64,000 bases of DNA from Curtobacterium sp. MCSS17_007 (GTDB lineage Bacteria > Actinomycetota > Actinomycetes > Actinomycetales > Microbacteriaceae), in contig NZ_CP126257.1 of NCBI RefSeq assembly GCF_003234175.2, positions 1,488,001 through 1,552,000 on the forward strand, written 5' to 3'. The first letter of the stretch is position 1. Each line of letters begins with the position of its first letter. The notes beneath the pieces were generated by a model. The model saw only the letters and a program-made list of their open reading frames with translations, ran no database searches and was not told the origin of the DNA. A program made the position numbers and the translations under genes. Below are positions 54,029 through 63,022 of the stretch, piece by piece.

Positions 54029-55393
54029 ATGCAACCGCTCGTCCTCCTCGCGTCGCAGACATCGACCCAGGTCGTGCTCGACAACCTCGCCGCCTTCGGG
54101 CACGAAGCCCTCAAGTACTTCCCGATCGGCATCGCCGGCATCATCGTGTGGTCGCTCTGGCTCTACCGGGTCGTCCTCTCCGCTCGCGCGAAGCCGGTCG
54201 TGAACGGGTTCCGGACCTCCACGTCGGTGGTCGTGCCGTCGTTCCACGAGGACCCGGACATCCTGCTCCGTTGCCTGGAGAGCTGGCGCGAACAGCACCC
54301 CGACGAGATCATCATCGTGCTCGACGTCGCGGACACGGATGCGTACCGGCGCATCGTCGCGATCGGCGACCCCACCGTCAAGCCGGTCCTGTTCCACCAC
54401 GTCGGCAAGCGCAGCGCCCTCGGTGAGGGCATCCGGCGCGCGAAGTTCGACGTGCTCGTGCTCGTGGACTCCGACACCTCGTGGGAGCCCGGGTTGCTCG
54501 AGGCGGTGCAGATGCCGTTCGTCGACGAGCGCGTGGGCGGTGTCGGCACCCAGCAGAACGTGTACCAGCGGAACTCGAGCATCTGGCGGATCATCGCCGA
54601 CTGGCTCGTCAACCTGCGGTACTTCAACTACGTCCCGGCGATGGGTGCGGCCGGCGCCGTGCCGATCCTGTCCGGTCGGACCGCCGCCTACCGTCGTTCC
54701 GCGGTCATGCCCGTCCTCGACAACCTGGAGAACGAGTTCTTCCTCGGCCGCCGCTGCATCGCCGGCGACGACGGTCGGCTCACCTGGTTGGTGATCGCGT
54801 CGGGCTTCCGGACCGTGCACCAGTCGACCGCGAAGGCGCTCTCGATGTTCCCGGCGAGCGGCAAGGCGTTCTTCAAGCAGCGGATCCGGTGGAGCCGGAA
54901 CTCCTACCGGACGTACCTGACGGCGATCGCCAAGGGCTGGGTGTGGCGCGTGCCGTTCGTGACGAAGATCACCGTCCTGCAGATCATCCTGACGCCCGTG
55001 ACGATGGGGATCACGATGTGGTACCTGCTCTTCAGCCGGCTCGAGCTGAGCACGGTCGGTGTCCTCTTCACCGTCGGTTGGTTGCTCTTCGGCCGCGCCG
55101 TCCGTGGTGCCTCGAACCTCAAGCGGCACCCGCTCGACCTCCTGGTGCTCCCGGTGCTCGCCCTCGTCGTGATCACGGTCGCGCTGCCGATCAAGGTGTA
55201 CGCGTTCGTCACGATGAACAAGCAGGGGTGGCTCACTCGTCACGCCGACCAGATCGGCGGCGACGGGCAGCAGGCCCGGACGCTGCAGCCCGAGCCCGTC
55301 GCGGAGGCACGTCGGCCGGTCCCCGGTGTCGTCGTCCAGCCCGGCGCGGTCGCGGCTTCCGCGTCCGCCGGCGACCAGGCGGTGGCAGCATGA
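54029..55393 (+). CDS. processive family-2 glycosyltransferase, hyaluronan/chitin synthase-like
   Basis: 454 residues. An N-terminal membrane helix (YFPIGIAGIIVWSLWLYRVVL) is followed by the GT-A domain: TSVVVPSFHEDPDIL, DSD at 147-149 (LVLVDSDTSWEPG), GDD at 246-248 and the processive QRIRW at 284-288. Three or four C-terminal membrane helices (ITVLQIILTPVTMGITMWYLLF, VLFTVGWLLF, LLVLPVLALVVITVALPIKVYAF) would form the secretion pore. It polymerises a UDP-sugar and exports the chain. I start at the ATG at 54029 after GAAGGA. Operon with two beta-helix proteins; a UDP-glucose dehydrogenase follows. Confidence 0.88.
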   Translation: MQPLVLLASQTSTQVVLDNLAAFGHEALKYFPIGIAGIIVWSLWLYRVVLSARAKPVVNGFRTSTSVVVPSFHEDPDILLRCLESWREQHPDEIIIVLDVADTDAYRRIVAIGDPTVKPVLFHHVGKRSALGEGIRRAKFDVLVLVDSDTSWEPGLLEAVQMPFVDERVGGVGTQQNVYQRNSSIWRIIADWLVNLRYFNYVPAMGAAGAVPILSGRTAAYRRSAVMPVLDNLENEFFLGRRCIAGDDGRLTWLVIASGFRTVHQSTAKALSMFPASGKAFFKQRIRWSRNSYRTYLTAIAKGWVWRVPFVTKITVLQIILTPVTMGITMWYLLFSRLELSTVGVLFTVGWLLFGRAVRGASNLKRHPLDLLVLPVLALVVITVALPIKVYAFVTMNKQGWLTRHADQIGGDGQQARTLQPEPVAEARRPVPGVVVQPGAVAASASAGDQAVAA

Positions 55394-57306
55394 TCGCCGT
55401 CCGGAGCGCGGTCCTGCGCAGCGCGGCGGCCCTCGCGGTGGGCGCCGGACTCGTCCTCGCCGGACTCGCGACCGCGCCGGCGGCGACGGCCGCGACGACC
55501 ACCGGCACCACGGGGTCCTCGGCGGGGAGACCGTACGCGGGAGACCCGGACAAGGAGGCACGGCTCGTCTCCGCCGAGAACGACCGCATCTACAACGTGC
55601 GGGCGCTGGCGTCAGCGGCCCGGTGGAGCGGCCTGGCCGTGTCCCAGCCGTACCGGCTCGCGACCGGCTCGTCGTACACCCTCGTGCTCGTCGCGCGTGG
55701 CGCGCCCTACACGATCAACGACCTCACCGAGCTCGCGCCCTCCACCTTCGTCAAGCAGCCGGACGGCTCGTGGCTCCTCAGCGAGAACATCGTCGTCGAG
55801 AACGGCGCCACCCTCCGGCTCGCCAGCCCGGACGGCCTGGACATCCACCTGAAGAGCAACCACGACGGGTTCGTCTCGATCGTGACGCAGGCCGGCGGAC
55901 TCCAGGTGATCGGGTCCGCGAAGGCACCCGTCGCCATCGACTCCTGGGACCCGCAGGCGGGGGCCGTCGACACGCAGACGTCCGACGGGCGCGCCTACGT
56001 CCGCGTGCAGGGCGGGACGGCGACACTCCAGTACGCGTCGTTCTCGCACCTCGGCTTCTGGAGCGGTACGACCGGCGGGGTCTCGCTCACCGGGACCGAC
56101 CTCACCACGCTCGACCGGGCGTCCGGTGACCAGGAGGGCAAGACGAAGCGCACGACGGAGGACGTGTTCGGCAACGCGATCCTGCCGACCGGGGCGCTCC
56201 CGAGCACGGGGGAGAGCGCGGCCAACGCGGGTGCCTACAGCTACGTCTCGGCGCTCGTGCAGCACGTCACCTTCGACGGGAACGCGTTCGGCTTGTTCCT
56301 GACGAGTGCCGACGGCGTCACCATGTCGGACGCGACCGTCGAGCGCTCCCTGATCGACGGCCTGGTGCTGCACCGCTACGTGACCAACTCCACCTTCACC
56401 TCGGTCCGTTCCGTCGACAACGCGATGGACGGCATCAAGATGACCAGGGCCTCCACCGGCATCGTGTTCAGTCAGGTCCGGGCGACGGACAACGGCAGGA
56501 ACGGCATCACGCTGAACGGCAGCGGTCTCGCCGCTGGCCCGAACGCGGCGGGCATGCCGACCACGACGTACGGCAACAACGCGCTCACGGACAGCACGAG
56601 CGCCGACAACGGGCGCTACGGCATCGAGGTGATCGGCGGCAAGAACATCCGTGTCAGCGGATCGACCGCGTCCGGCAACGAGATGGGCATCGTGGTCCGG
56701 CACGACGCGGACGACGTGGTCGTCCGGAACAACGTCGTGAAGGACTCCGCGCAGAACGGCATCGCCGTGCTCGACGGTCCCACCGCGACCGAGGTCTCGG
56801 AGAACTCGGTCAGCGGAGCGGACATCGGCGTGTACCTGCGCGAGAGCACGTCGTCCTCGGTGACGAACAACACCATCAGCGCGGCCCGGGTGCACGGCGT
56901 CACGGCGGTCGGCTCCGCGCCCGGCACCGAGATCCAGAACAACGCGGTCCGCGGTTCGGGACCGAGCGCCATCGACCTCGCTCGGGCCGACGGAGCCGCG
57001 CAGCAGGGCAACACGACGGTGGAGTGGCGCTCGACCAAGCCCCTGCTCGTGACCCTGCGCGCGATCTTCCAACCGCTGACGGTGCTCTGGCTCGTGCTGC
57101 TCACGGTGGTGCTGGTCGCCGCCGTCGGTGGCCTCCGTCGTCGTCGCGCCGGAGGGCGCGAGCACCCCTACGCCAAGCTGGCACCGCTCTCGAGCTTCAC
57201 CCGCGGTTCCGTCGACCCGGAGACGCTCGGTCTCCCACCGGCGCCGGGTGCCAGGGGATCGCACGTGGCCGACACGGCGGGCACGACCCCGCAGACGGCG
57301 AGCTGA
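55390..57306 (+). CDS. exported right-handed beta-helix protein with C-terminal membrane anchor
   Basis: 638 residues. A signal peptide (AVLRSAAALAVGAGLVLAGLATAPAATA) is followed by many beta-helix rungs (VTNSTFTSVRSVDNAMDGIKMTRASTGIVFSQVRATDNGRNGITL; VVVRNNVVKDSAQNGIAVLDG), as in carbohydrate-active CASH/pectate-lyase-like proteins and mannuronan epimerases. A membrane helix near residue 570 (LTVLWLVLLTVVLVAAVGGL) and a basic stop place it on the outer membrane face. No DPHD epimerase motif is seen. The ATG overlaps the synthase stop, so it is co-made. Likely modifies or guides the polymer; the reaction is unknown. Confidence 0.8.
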   Translation: MIAVRSAVLRSAAALAVGAGLVLAGLATAPAATAATTTGTTGSSAGRPYAGDPDKEARLVSAENDRIYNVRALASAARWSGLAVSQPYRLATGSSYTLVLVARGAPYTINDLTELAPSTFVKQPDGSWLLSENIVVENGATLRLASPDGLDIHLKSNHDGFVSIVTQAGGLQVIGSAKAPVAIDSWDPQAGAVDTQTSDGRAYVRVQGGTATLQYASFSHLGFWSGTTGGVSLTGTDLTTLDRASGDQEGKTKRTTEDVFGNAILPTGALPSTGESAANAGAYSYVSALVQHVTFDGNAFGLFLTSADGVTMSDATVERSLIDGLVLHRYVTNSTFTSVRSVDNAMDGIKMTRASTGIVFSQVRATDNGRNGITLNGSGLAAGPNAAGMPTTTYGNNALTDSTSADNGRYGIEVIGGKNIRVSGSTASGNEMGIVVRHDADDVVVRNNVVKDSAQNGIAVLDGPTATEVSENSVSGADIGVYLRESTSSSVTNNTISAARVHGVTAVGSAPGTEIQNNAVRGSGPSAIDLARADGAAQQGNTTVEWRSTKPLLVTLRAIFQPLTVLWLVLLTVVLVAAVGGLRRRRAGGREHPYAKLAPLSSFTRGSVDPETLGLPPAPGARGSHVADTAGTTPQTAS

Positions 57307-57309
57307 CCG

Positions 57310-58461
57310 GTGGCGACAGGCTTCTCCCGGTACCGGTCGCACCTCGTCGTGGGAGCCGCCGGCGTGGCGCTCGGGGCGGTCGTGGTCGGCGGGGTCTGGG
57401 CCGCGTCGAGCACCCCCGACGCGCCCACGTCAGCGCAGTCGGCCCGGTCCCCGGAGCCCGACCGCACCGAGGCTCCGGCACCGACGGGCTCCTCGACGAG
57501 CACGCCGAGGTCCACCCCGTCGCCGACGACGGGGACGACGCCGGGGGCCGCGCAGGCCGTCGTCTCCTGCACGAGGGACGCCACCACGCCGGTGACGACC
57601 GCGAAGGAACTCACCGCGGCGCTGTCGAAGGCGGCCCCTGGTCAGGTCATCGCGCTCGCCCCGGGTACCTACACCGGGAACTTCACGGGCTCGGCGACCG
57701 GCACCGCCGACCGTCCGATCACGCTGTGCGGTCCGGCCGACGCCGTGCTCGACGGCGGCGACACCGACAAGGGCTACGTCCTGCACCTCGACGGTGCCTC
57801 CCGGTGGTTGCTCCAGGGCTTCACCGTCCGGAACGGACAGAAGGGCGTCATGTTCGACGGCGTCCAGCACAGCACCATCGACGGGATCACCGTCACGGAC
57901 ATCGGCGACGAGGGCATCCACCTCCGCGCCGGCAGCAGCGACAACACCGTCCGTGGCAGCTCCGTGTCGAACACCGGCGTCCGGAAGCCGAAGTTCGGCG
58001 AGGGCATCTACGTCGGGTCCTCGAAGAGCAACTGGTGCAAGGTGTCCGACTGCCGTGAGGACCAGAGCGACCGCAACGTCGTGACGGGCAACACCATCTC
58101 CGACACCGGAGCCGAGAACGTCGACATCAAGGAGGGGACGACCGGTGGCACGCTGTCGGACAACTCCTTCGACGGTACCGGCATGCAGGGCGAGAACCAC
58201 GCCGACTCCTGGGTCGACGTCAAGGGCAACGGCTGGACCGTCACGGGCAACCGCGGCGTCCACTCACCCCTCGACGGCTTCCAGACGCACGAGCTGCTCG
58301 ACGGCTGGGGGACCGACAACACCTTCACCGACAACCACGTCGACCTCGGCAACAGCACCGGTGTCGCGTTCGCCTTCCGGCCGGTCGAGGGCAACACCGT
58401 CTCGTGTGACAACACCGTCGTCGGCTCGAACGAGTTCAGCACGACGACCTGCACCGGCTGA
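57310..58461 (+). CDS. second exported parallel beta-helix protein
   Basis: 383 residues. An N-terminal membrane anchor or signal (LVVGAAGVALGAVVVGGVWAA), a serine/threonine/proline linker, then a beta-helix of the polysaccharide-lyase-like type (DGITVTDIGDEGIHLRAGSSDNTV; EDQSDRNVVTGNTISDTGAENVDIKEGTTGGTLS; HADSWVDVKGNGWTVTGN). Four cysteines near residues 240-370 may form disulfides. GTG start, 3 bases after the previous stop. Enzymatic role is not provable from sequence; lyase, epimerase or binding are all possible. Confidence 0.8.
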   Translation: MATGFSRYRSHLVVGAAGVALGAVVVGGVWAASSTPDAPTSAQSARSPEPDRTEAPAPTGSSTSTPRSTPSPTTGTTPGAAQAVVSCTRDATTPVTTAKELTAALSKAAPGQVIALAPGTYTGNFTGSATGTADRPITLCGPADAVLDGGDTDKGYVLHLDGASRWLLQGFTVRNGQKGVMFDGVQHSTIDGITVTDIGDEGIHLRAGSSDNTVRGSSVSNTGVRKPKFGEGIYVGSSKSNWCKVSDCREDQSDRNVVTGNTISDTGAENVDIKEGTTGGTLSDNSFDGTGMQGENHADSWVDVKGNGWTVTGNRGVHSPLDGFQTHELLDGWGTDNTFTDNHVDLGNSTGVAFAFRPVEGNTVSCDNTVVGSNEFSTTTCTG

Positions 58462-58593
58462 GCCCGCCCCGCAGCGCCACCCACAATGCAGCACCCGCGT
58501 GGCGGACCGCCACCGCGCCTCCCGACCGACGCCTGATCGTCGGACTCCACCTCCTGCACCACGTCAACCGCTACCCGAAAGCGAGCACGAACC

Positions 58594-60024
58594 ATGTCTG
58601 CACCAGTCACCCCCATCCCGACCCCCGACCTGCCCGCCGTCGCCGAGCACCCGCGCCTGACCGTCATCGGCACCGGCTACCTCGGCGCCACCCACGCCGT
58701 CTCGATGGCGGTCCTCGGGTACGAGGTCCTCGGCGTCGACGTCGACCCCGCCAAGATCGACGCCCTCGTCGCGGGCCGGGTGCCGTTCCACGAGCCCGGC
58801 CTGCCCGAGAAGCTCGCCGAGGCGCTGGCCTCCGGTCGACTCCGGTTCTCGACCTCGATGCAGGAAGCCGCGGAGTTCGGCGACGTCCACTTCGTCTGCG
58901 TCGGCACCCCGCAGCAGCCCGGCTCGAACGCGGCCGACCTGACGTACGTCGACTCCGCGTTCCGCGAACTCGCCCGTCACATCACCCGCCGCGCGCTCGT
59001 CGTCGGCAAGTCGACGGTGCCGGTCGGCACCGCGGCGCGGCTCACGGAGCTCGTGCACGCGGTGGCACCCGCCGGTGCCGCGGTCGAGGTCGCGTGGAAC
59101 CCGGAGTTCCTCCGCGAGGGCTACGCCGTGCAGGACACCCTGCACCCCGACCGCCTGGTGTTCGGGGTCGAGTCGCCCTGGGCCGAGGCACAGCTCCGCG
59201 CCGCCTTCCGTCCGGTCCTCGACGAGGGCACACCGCTCGTCGTCGCGGACCTGCCCACGTCGGAGCTCGTCAAGGTCGCGGCGAACTCGTTCCTGGCGAC
59301 CAAGATCTCCTTCATCAACGCGATGGCGGAGATCTGCGAGGCGACCGGCGCCGACGTCAGCGTGCTCGCCGGCGCGCTGTCGCACGACACGCGCATCGGC
59401 GGCCGCTTCCTCAAGCCCGGACTCGGGTTCGGTGGCGGGTGCCTGCCGAAGGACATCCGTGCGTTCTCAGCCCGCGCCGACGAGCTCGGCGTCGGTCAGG
59501 CCGTCCGCTTCCTGGACGAGGTCGACGGCATCAACATGCGCCGTCGTCAGCGGACGGTGGACCTGGTGACGGAGATGGCCGACGGCGACCTGCGCGGCAA
59601 GAAGATCGCGGCGCTCGGCGCCGCGTTCAAACCGAACTCCGACGACGTCCGCGACGCCCCGGCGCTCGACGTCGCCCGGATGCTCCGCGAGGCGGGTGCG
59701 ATCGTCACGGTCCACGACCCGGAGGCGATGGCGAACGCCGCACGTGTGCGCCCGGAACTCCGGTACGCGCCGTCGATGACCGCTGCGGTGATCGACGCGG
59801 ACGTCGTGGTGCTGCTCACCGAGTGGCAGCAGTTCCGCGACGTCGATCCCGAGGACCTGGGCGCCCTCGTGCACACCCGGAGGATCGTCGACGGTCGGCA
59901 CGCGCTCGACGCGGATCGGTACCGTGCCGCAGGGTGGGAGTACCGGGCGCTCGGTCGGCCGGTCGCGCCGCGCACGGTCGACATCAGCGTCGACGAGCAG
60001 GACCGGCTCCAGCGCATCGCCTGA
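58594..60024 (+). CDS. ugd: UDP-glucose 6-dehydrogenase
   Basis: 476 residues. Oxidises UDP-glucose to UDP-glucuronate with two NAD. Rossmann motif LTVIGTGYLGATHAVSMAVLGYEVLGVDVD; central VGKSTVPVGTAARLTELV and WNPEFLREGYAVQDTLHPDRLVFG; ELVKVAANSFLATKISFINAMAEIC; active cysteine 283 in GFGGGCLPKDIRAF. The C-terminal half binds the sugar nucleotide. It ends the polysaccharide module and would supply a uronic-acid donor to the glycosyltransferase. Confidence 0.95.
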   Translation: MSAPVTPIPTPDLPAVAEHPRLTVIGTGYLGATHAVSMAVLGYEVLGVDVDPAKIDALVAGRVPFHEPGLPEKLAEALASGRLRFSTSMQEAAEFGDVHFVCVGTPQQPGSNAADLTYVDSAFRELARHITRRALVVGKSTVPVGTAARLTELVHAVAPAGAAVEVAWNPEFLREGYAVQDTLHPDRLVFGVESPWAEAQLRAAFRPVLDEGTPLVVADLPTSELVKVAANSFLATKISFINAMAEICEATGADVSVLAGALSHDTRIGGRFLKPGLGFGGGCLPKDIRAFSARADELGVGQAVRFLDEVDGINMRRRQRTVDLVTEMADGDLRGKKIAALGAAFKPNSDDVRDAPALDVARMLREAGAIVTVHDPEAMANAARVRPELRYAPSMTAAVIDADVVVLLTEWQQFRDVDPEDLGALVHTRRIVDGRHALDADRYRAAGWEYRALGRPVAPRTVDISVDEQDRLQRIA

Positions 60025-60102
60025 CCCGGGACGGGTCTCGAAGCTCGCCGGCGGGGGCACCGCCGGTGGGACGGCTCTCGTCGTTCGACGACGCGAGCCT
60101 CC

Positions 60103-60139
60103 ACGGGGGCAGCGGCATCGGGTCCGCCGCTGCCCCCGT
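60103..60139. terminator. 14-bp hairpin after ugd
   Basis: ACGGGGGCAGCGGC, 9-base loop, exact complement, between convergent ugd and MFS genes. A second smaller hairpin (CTCTCGTCG ... CGACGCGAG) precedes it. Confidence 0.75.
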
Positions 60140-60183
60140 ACACCGTGGTCCCACTCCGTCGTCGAGACGGGGGACGGACTCGA

Positions 60184-61386
60184 TCAGTCCTCCTCGGTCG
60201 GGCGCGTGGTGCCGTCGGCCGCGCGTGCACGCAGTGCGCGCCAGCTCAGTGCTCCTGCCCCTGCCGTCGCGACCGCGACGAGGGCCAGGGCGCCGGGCAG
60301 CGTCCACGCCGTCGCGACCGCGCCGACCAGGAGCGGGCCCCCGGCGTCGCCGACCTCGCGCCCGAGCTCCGCGTTGCCCATCGTCCGCCCCATGCGCTCC
60401 TCCGGCGTCGACGCGGCCAGGTGCGCGAAGGCGAGGGGCGTGACCGTGCCGAGCATGCCACCGACGGCAACCGCGGCGACGAAGAGGGTGACGGGCCCGG
60501 GAGCGGCGGCCAGGAGACCGAGGCCGGTGGCTGCCAGGACGAGTCCGCCCGTGCTGCCGACACGGGTGTCGAGGCGCCCCTGGTCGCGCAACCGGCCCGC
60601 CCGCGGCTGCACCACCGTCGAGACGAGGGCGACGACGGCGATGGCGACCGCGCCGACCACGGCGGGCAGGCCGAGGCGGACGGCGAGGAGCGGCAGGAAC
60701 CCGACCGCGACGCCGAGCACGCCCGTCGTCGTGGCCAGGAGCGCCGTCGGCACGAGGAAGGTCGGGTCGGTCGTCTGCCGGACCAGGTCCGCCAGGGTGG
60801 TGCGTCGACGGGGTTGCACGGGCAGGGTCGGCATGGCGAGCGCGGCCCACAGTGCGGCGACCACGGCGAGGACGGTCAGGGCGACGTAGAGGGCCCGGAG
60901 GCTGATGCCCTCCACGAGCAGGATGCCGAGTACCGGGCCGAGCACGTAGCCCAGGCTCTTCCACGCGCCGTAGCGGCCGAAGGAGCGACCGAGGCGTTCC
61001 CGGCCGGCGAGGCGCGCCACCGCCGCGGACGACGCGGGGGAGAACGCGGACGCCGCCGCCCCCTGACCGAGCCGGGCGAGCGCGAGGACGAGCACGCTCG
61101 GGTGCACGATCGCCAGCACCGACGCCACGGCGAACCCGACCAGACCGCCGACGATCACCGGCTTCGCGCCGATCCGGTCGCTCAGCGCACCGAACAGCGG
61201 CTTGAGGACGACCTCGGCGACGTCGTACAGGGCGAGCACGGCGCCGAGGGTGACCAGCGAGAGGCCGATGTCGTCCGTCTCCGCGCCGAGGATGCTGGCG
61301 ACCCCGTGCGCGCCGAACGCCGTCGTGAAGCCGGCGAGGTACAGGGGCGCGAGGCCACGGGCGGGCGGCTGGTGTGCAGTCGTCAC
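60184..61386 (-). CDS. major facilitator superfamily transporter
   Basis: 400 residues, twelve membrane helices. The loop 2/3 signature is GALSDRIGAKPVIVGGLVGF and a proline/glycine helix follows in RYGAWKSLGYVLGPVLGILLVEG. Such carriers export drugs or import small molecules; the substrate is unknown. GTG start at 61386; the longer upstream frame is a shadow. It is on the opposite strand to ugd and not part of the polymer operon. Confidence 0.88.
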   Translation of the reverse strand: MTTAHQPPARGLAPLYLAGFTTAFGAHGVASILGAETDDIGLSLVTLGAVLALYDVAEVVLKPLFGALSDRIGAKPVIVGGLVGFAVASVLAIVHPSVLVLALARLGQGAAASAFSPASSAAVARLAGRERLGRSFGRYGAWKSLGYVLGPVLGILLVEGISLRALYVALTVLAVVAALWAALAMPTLPVQPRRRTTLADLVRQTTDPTFLVPTALLATTTGVLGVAVGFLPLLAVRLGLPAVVGAVAIAVVALVSTVVQPRAGRLRDQGRLDTRVGSTGGLVLAATGLGLLAAAPGPVTLFVAAVAVGGMLGTVTPLAFAHLAASTPEERMGRTMGNAELGREVGDAGGPLLVGAVATAWTLPGALALVAVATAGAGALSWRALRARAADGTTRPTEED

Positions 61387-61463
61387 GCGATCATCCTGGC
61401 GGACGTCACGAGGACGGACCACCCCGGGCCCGGCCGCTGGTCGACGTCCGGGCCGCCCCCTCG

Positions 61464-62258
61464 TCACGCGGTGAGCAGCGCCACCGCCTCGCGCACCGCC
61501 GTCGGTGCACCGGCGAGGTGCCAGTCGTGGCCCTGTGCGCGGACCACGACCGCCGCGCCGCCCGCACCCTCGACGAGGGCCCGGCCGGGCAGCCAGTCCC
61601 AGTCCGCGCAGTCCGTCTGCACCCAGAGCCCGATGCGTCCGGCCGCGACGTCGGCCAGGTCGCACGAGCCCGAGCCGCTCACCCGCACCGTGGCGGCTGC
61701 AGCGAGGAGCTCGACCATCGGCACCGCCGCGTCGCCGCGGAGGTGGGAGGCGTTGAGGAACGTCGCGACACTGCTGCCGGCGAGCGGGACGTCCGGGACC
61801 GCCGGCACGGGCACGCCGTCGCGCGTCGTGCGTCCGTCCGAGGCCACCCACGTCTCGGCTGGCAGGTGACGACGCACGGCACCCACGAGCAGCGCGCCGT
61901 CGGCCTCGAGCGAGACGGCGCTGCACCAGGCCGGGAGCCCGGCGACGTAGTTGTAGGTGCCGTCGATCGGGTCGACGGTCCACCGGCGCCCGTCCACCGC
62001 GTCGACCCGGGCGCCCTCCTCGCCCAGGACGCCGTCGTCCGGACGGTGGCGCAGGAGCGCGGTGCGGACGAGGTCCTCGGCCGCGCGGTCGGCGGCGGTC
62101 ACGAGGTCGGCGGCCGACGTCTTGCGCTCGGCCGTCGTCCCGCCCTCCCGCATGTCGGCGGCGAGCCGGGCGGCATCGGTCACGAGGGCGGCCGCGAGCG
62201 CGGCGTCGGTCAGCGGGGTGCCGGTCACGGCGGCGTCGGCGGTGGCGTGGTCGTCCAT
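61464..62258 (-). CDS. inositol monophosphatase family phosphatase
   Basis: 264 residues, Mg-dependent phosphatase. Metal motifs: GEEG near residue 80, WTVDPIDGTYNYVAGLPAWCSAVSL (DPIDGT) and CADWDWLPGRALVEGAGG. Substrates in the family include inositol phosphate, histidinol phosphate, fructose-1,6-bisphosphate and PAP; nothing nearby decides, so no gene symbol is given. ATG at 62258. Confidence 0.9.
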   Translation of the reverse strand: MDDHATADAAVTGTPLTDAALAAALVTDAARLAADMREGGTTAERKTSAADLVTAADRAAEDLVRTALLRHRPDDGVLGEEGARVDAVDGRRWTVDPIDGTYNYVAGLPAWCSAVSLEADGALLVGAVRRHLPAETWVASDGRTTRDGVPVPAVPDVPLAGSSVATFLNASHLRGDAAVPMVELLAAAATVRVSGSGSCDLADVAAGRIGLWVQTDCADWDWLPGRALVEGAGGAAVVVRAQGHDWHLAGAPTAVREAVALLTA

Positions 62259-62369
62259 CCGGTCACGGTACCGGTGCCTCGTTCGTTCCCCGTCCGGATC
62301 CGCCGTCGTCGCGTCAGGGAGTCGTCAGGACCCGGGCCACGCCCCTCCAGCGGCACGAGGCTGGCGGAC

Positions 62370-62936
62370 GTGGACGACCATCGAGACCGATCGCCCCGCC
62401 GCGTCGCACGCGCCGGCTGGCACCCCTGGGGACGCTGCTCCGTGCAGCCCGTCACGCGCACGCTGTGGAGCGGGCGGACACTCGAGGTCCACCCGCCGGG
62501 GACGACCACCGGCGAGCTCGTGCTGCTCCGAGCACTGCAGGCGTGGGGCGTCGGCGGCGCGGTCGCCGCGATGGGTGTCGTGGTCGCGCTGCACGACCGG
62601 CCCGTCGTCGGTGCGGTGGTCGCCGTCGTGCTCTACGCGGCGGGCTTCGCCGTCCTCGCGCGGATGACCCGCCGGACCCGTCCCGGCGTGCGTACGGTGA
62701 CCGTCACCGTGTTCCACGGCAACGGTCACCCCGAGGTGCACGGCGACGTCCGGCTGCTCGAGACGTCGCTCGACCTGCTGTGCCTGGCCGAGACGGCCGC
62801 CCGCCGTGGTCAGCTCTCCCGGGTCGAGTACGAGCTGGTCTGGGGACGGGTCTGGTCCGCGATGCCCGCGGGGGCGTCGCGCAGGCACGACCGTCCCCGT
62901 CCCACCGGTGCGCGTCGGGCGTCCCGCCCGTGGTGA
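62370..62936 (+). CDS. small membrane protein, possibly DUF6611
   Basis: 188 residues. A short N-terminal segment HPWGRCSVQPVTRTLWSGRTLEVHPPGT is followed by two hydrophobic helices (AWGVGGAVAAMGVVVALH; VVGAVVAVVLYAAGFAVLARM) and a polar C-terminal domain (TVTVFHGNGHPEVHGDVRLLETSLDLLCLAETAARRGQLS). The layout resembles DUF6611 proteins of Microbacteriaceae, but I give the family only tentatively. GTG start at 62370. Confidence 0.65.
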   Translation: MDDHRDRSPRRVARAGWHPWGRCSVQPVTRTLWSGRTLEVHPPGTTTGELVLLRALQAWGVGGAVAAMGVVVALHDRPVVGAVVAVVLYAAGFAVLARMTRRTRPGVRTVTVTVFHGNGHPEVHGDVRLLETSLDLLCLAETAARRGQLSRVEYELVWGRVWSAMPAGASRRHDRPRPTGARRASRPW

Positions 62937-63022
62937 CCGGCGCGCCGGTGCCCGCGGTGGCCGCGGAGGCCGTCCTCGAGCAGGACCCCGACGACCCGAC
63001 GGTCGTCCTCGGCTACGACTGA
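62933..63022 (+). CDS. possible 29-residue coupled ORF
   Basis: A GTG overlaps the stop of the preceding gene (GTGA) and opens a 29-codon frame, acidic at its end (LEQDPDDPTVVLGYD), whose stop runs 10 bases into the convergent TetR gene. It may be a micro-protein, or a relic of a longer C-terminus lost by frameshift. Weak support. Confidence 0.3.
   Translation: MTGAPVPAVAAEAVLEQDPDDPTVVLGYD

Noticed and set aside
61387..61463. GC-rich arms (CCCCGGGCCCGG ... CCGGGCCGCCCC) as a terminator after the phosphatase
   Set aside because: The arms do not pair in register when aligned; only short self-complementary CCCGGG pieces remain.
60145..61869. 574-codon plus-strand frame opposite the MFS and phosphatase genes
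   Set aside because: It is antisense to two genes with clear motifs and shows only low-complexity sequence.
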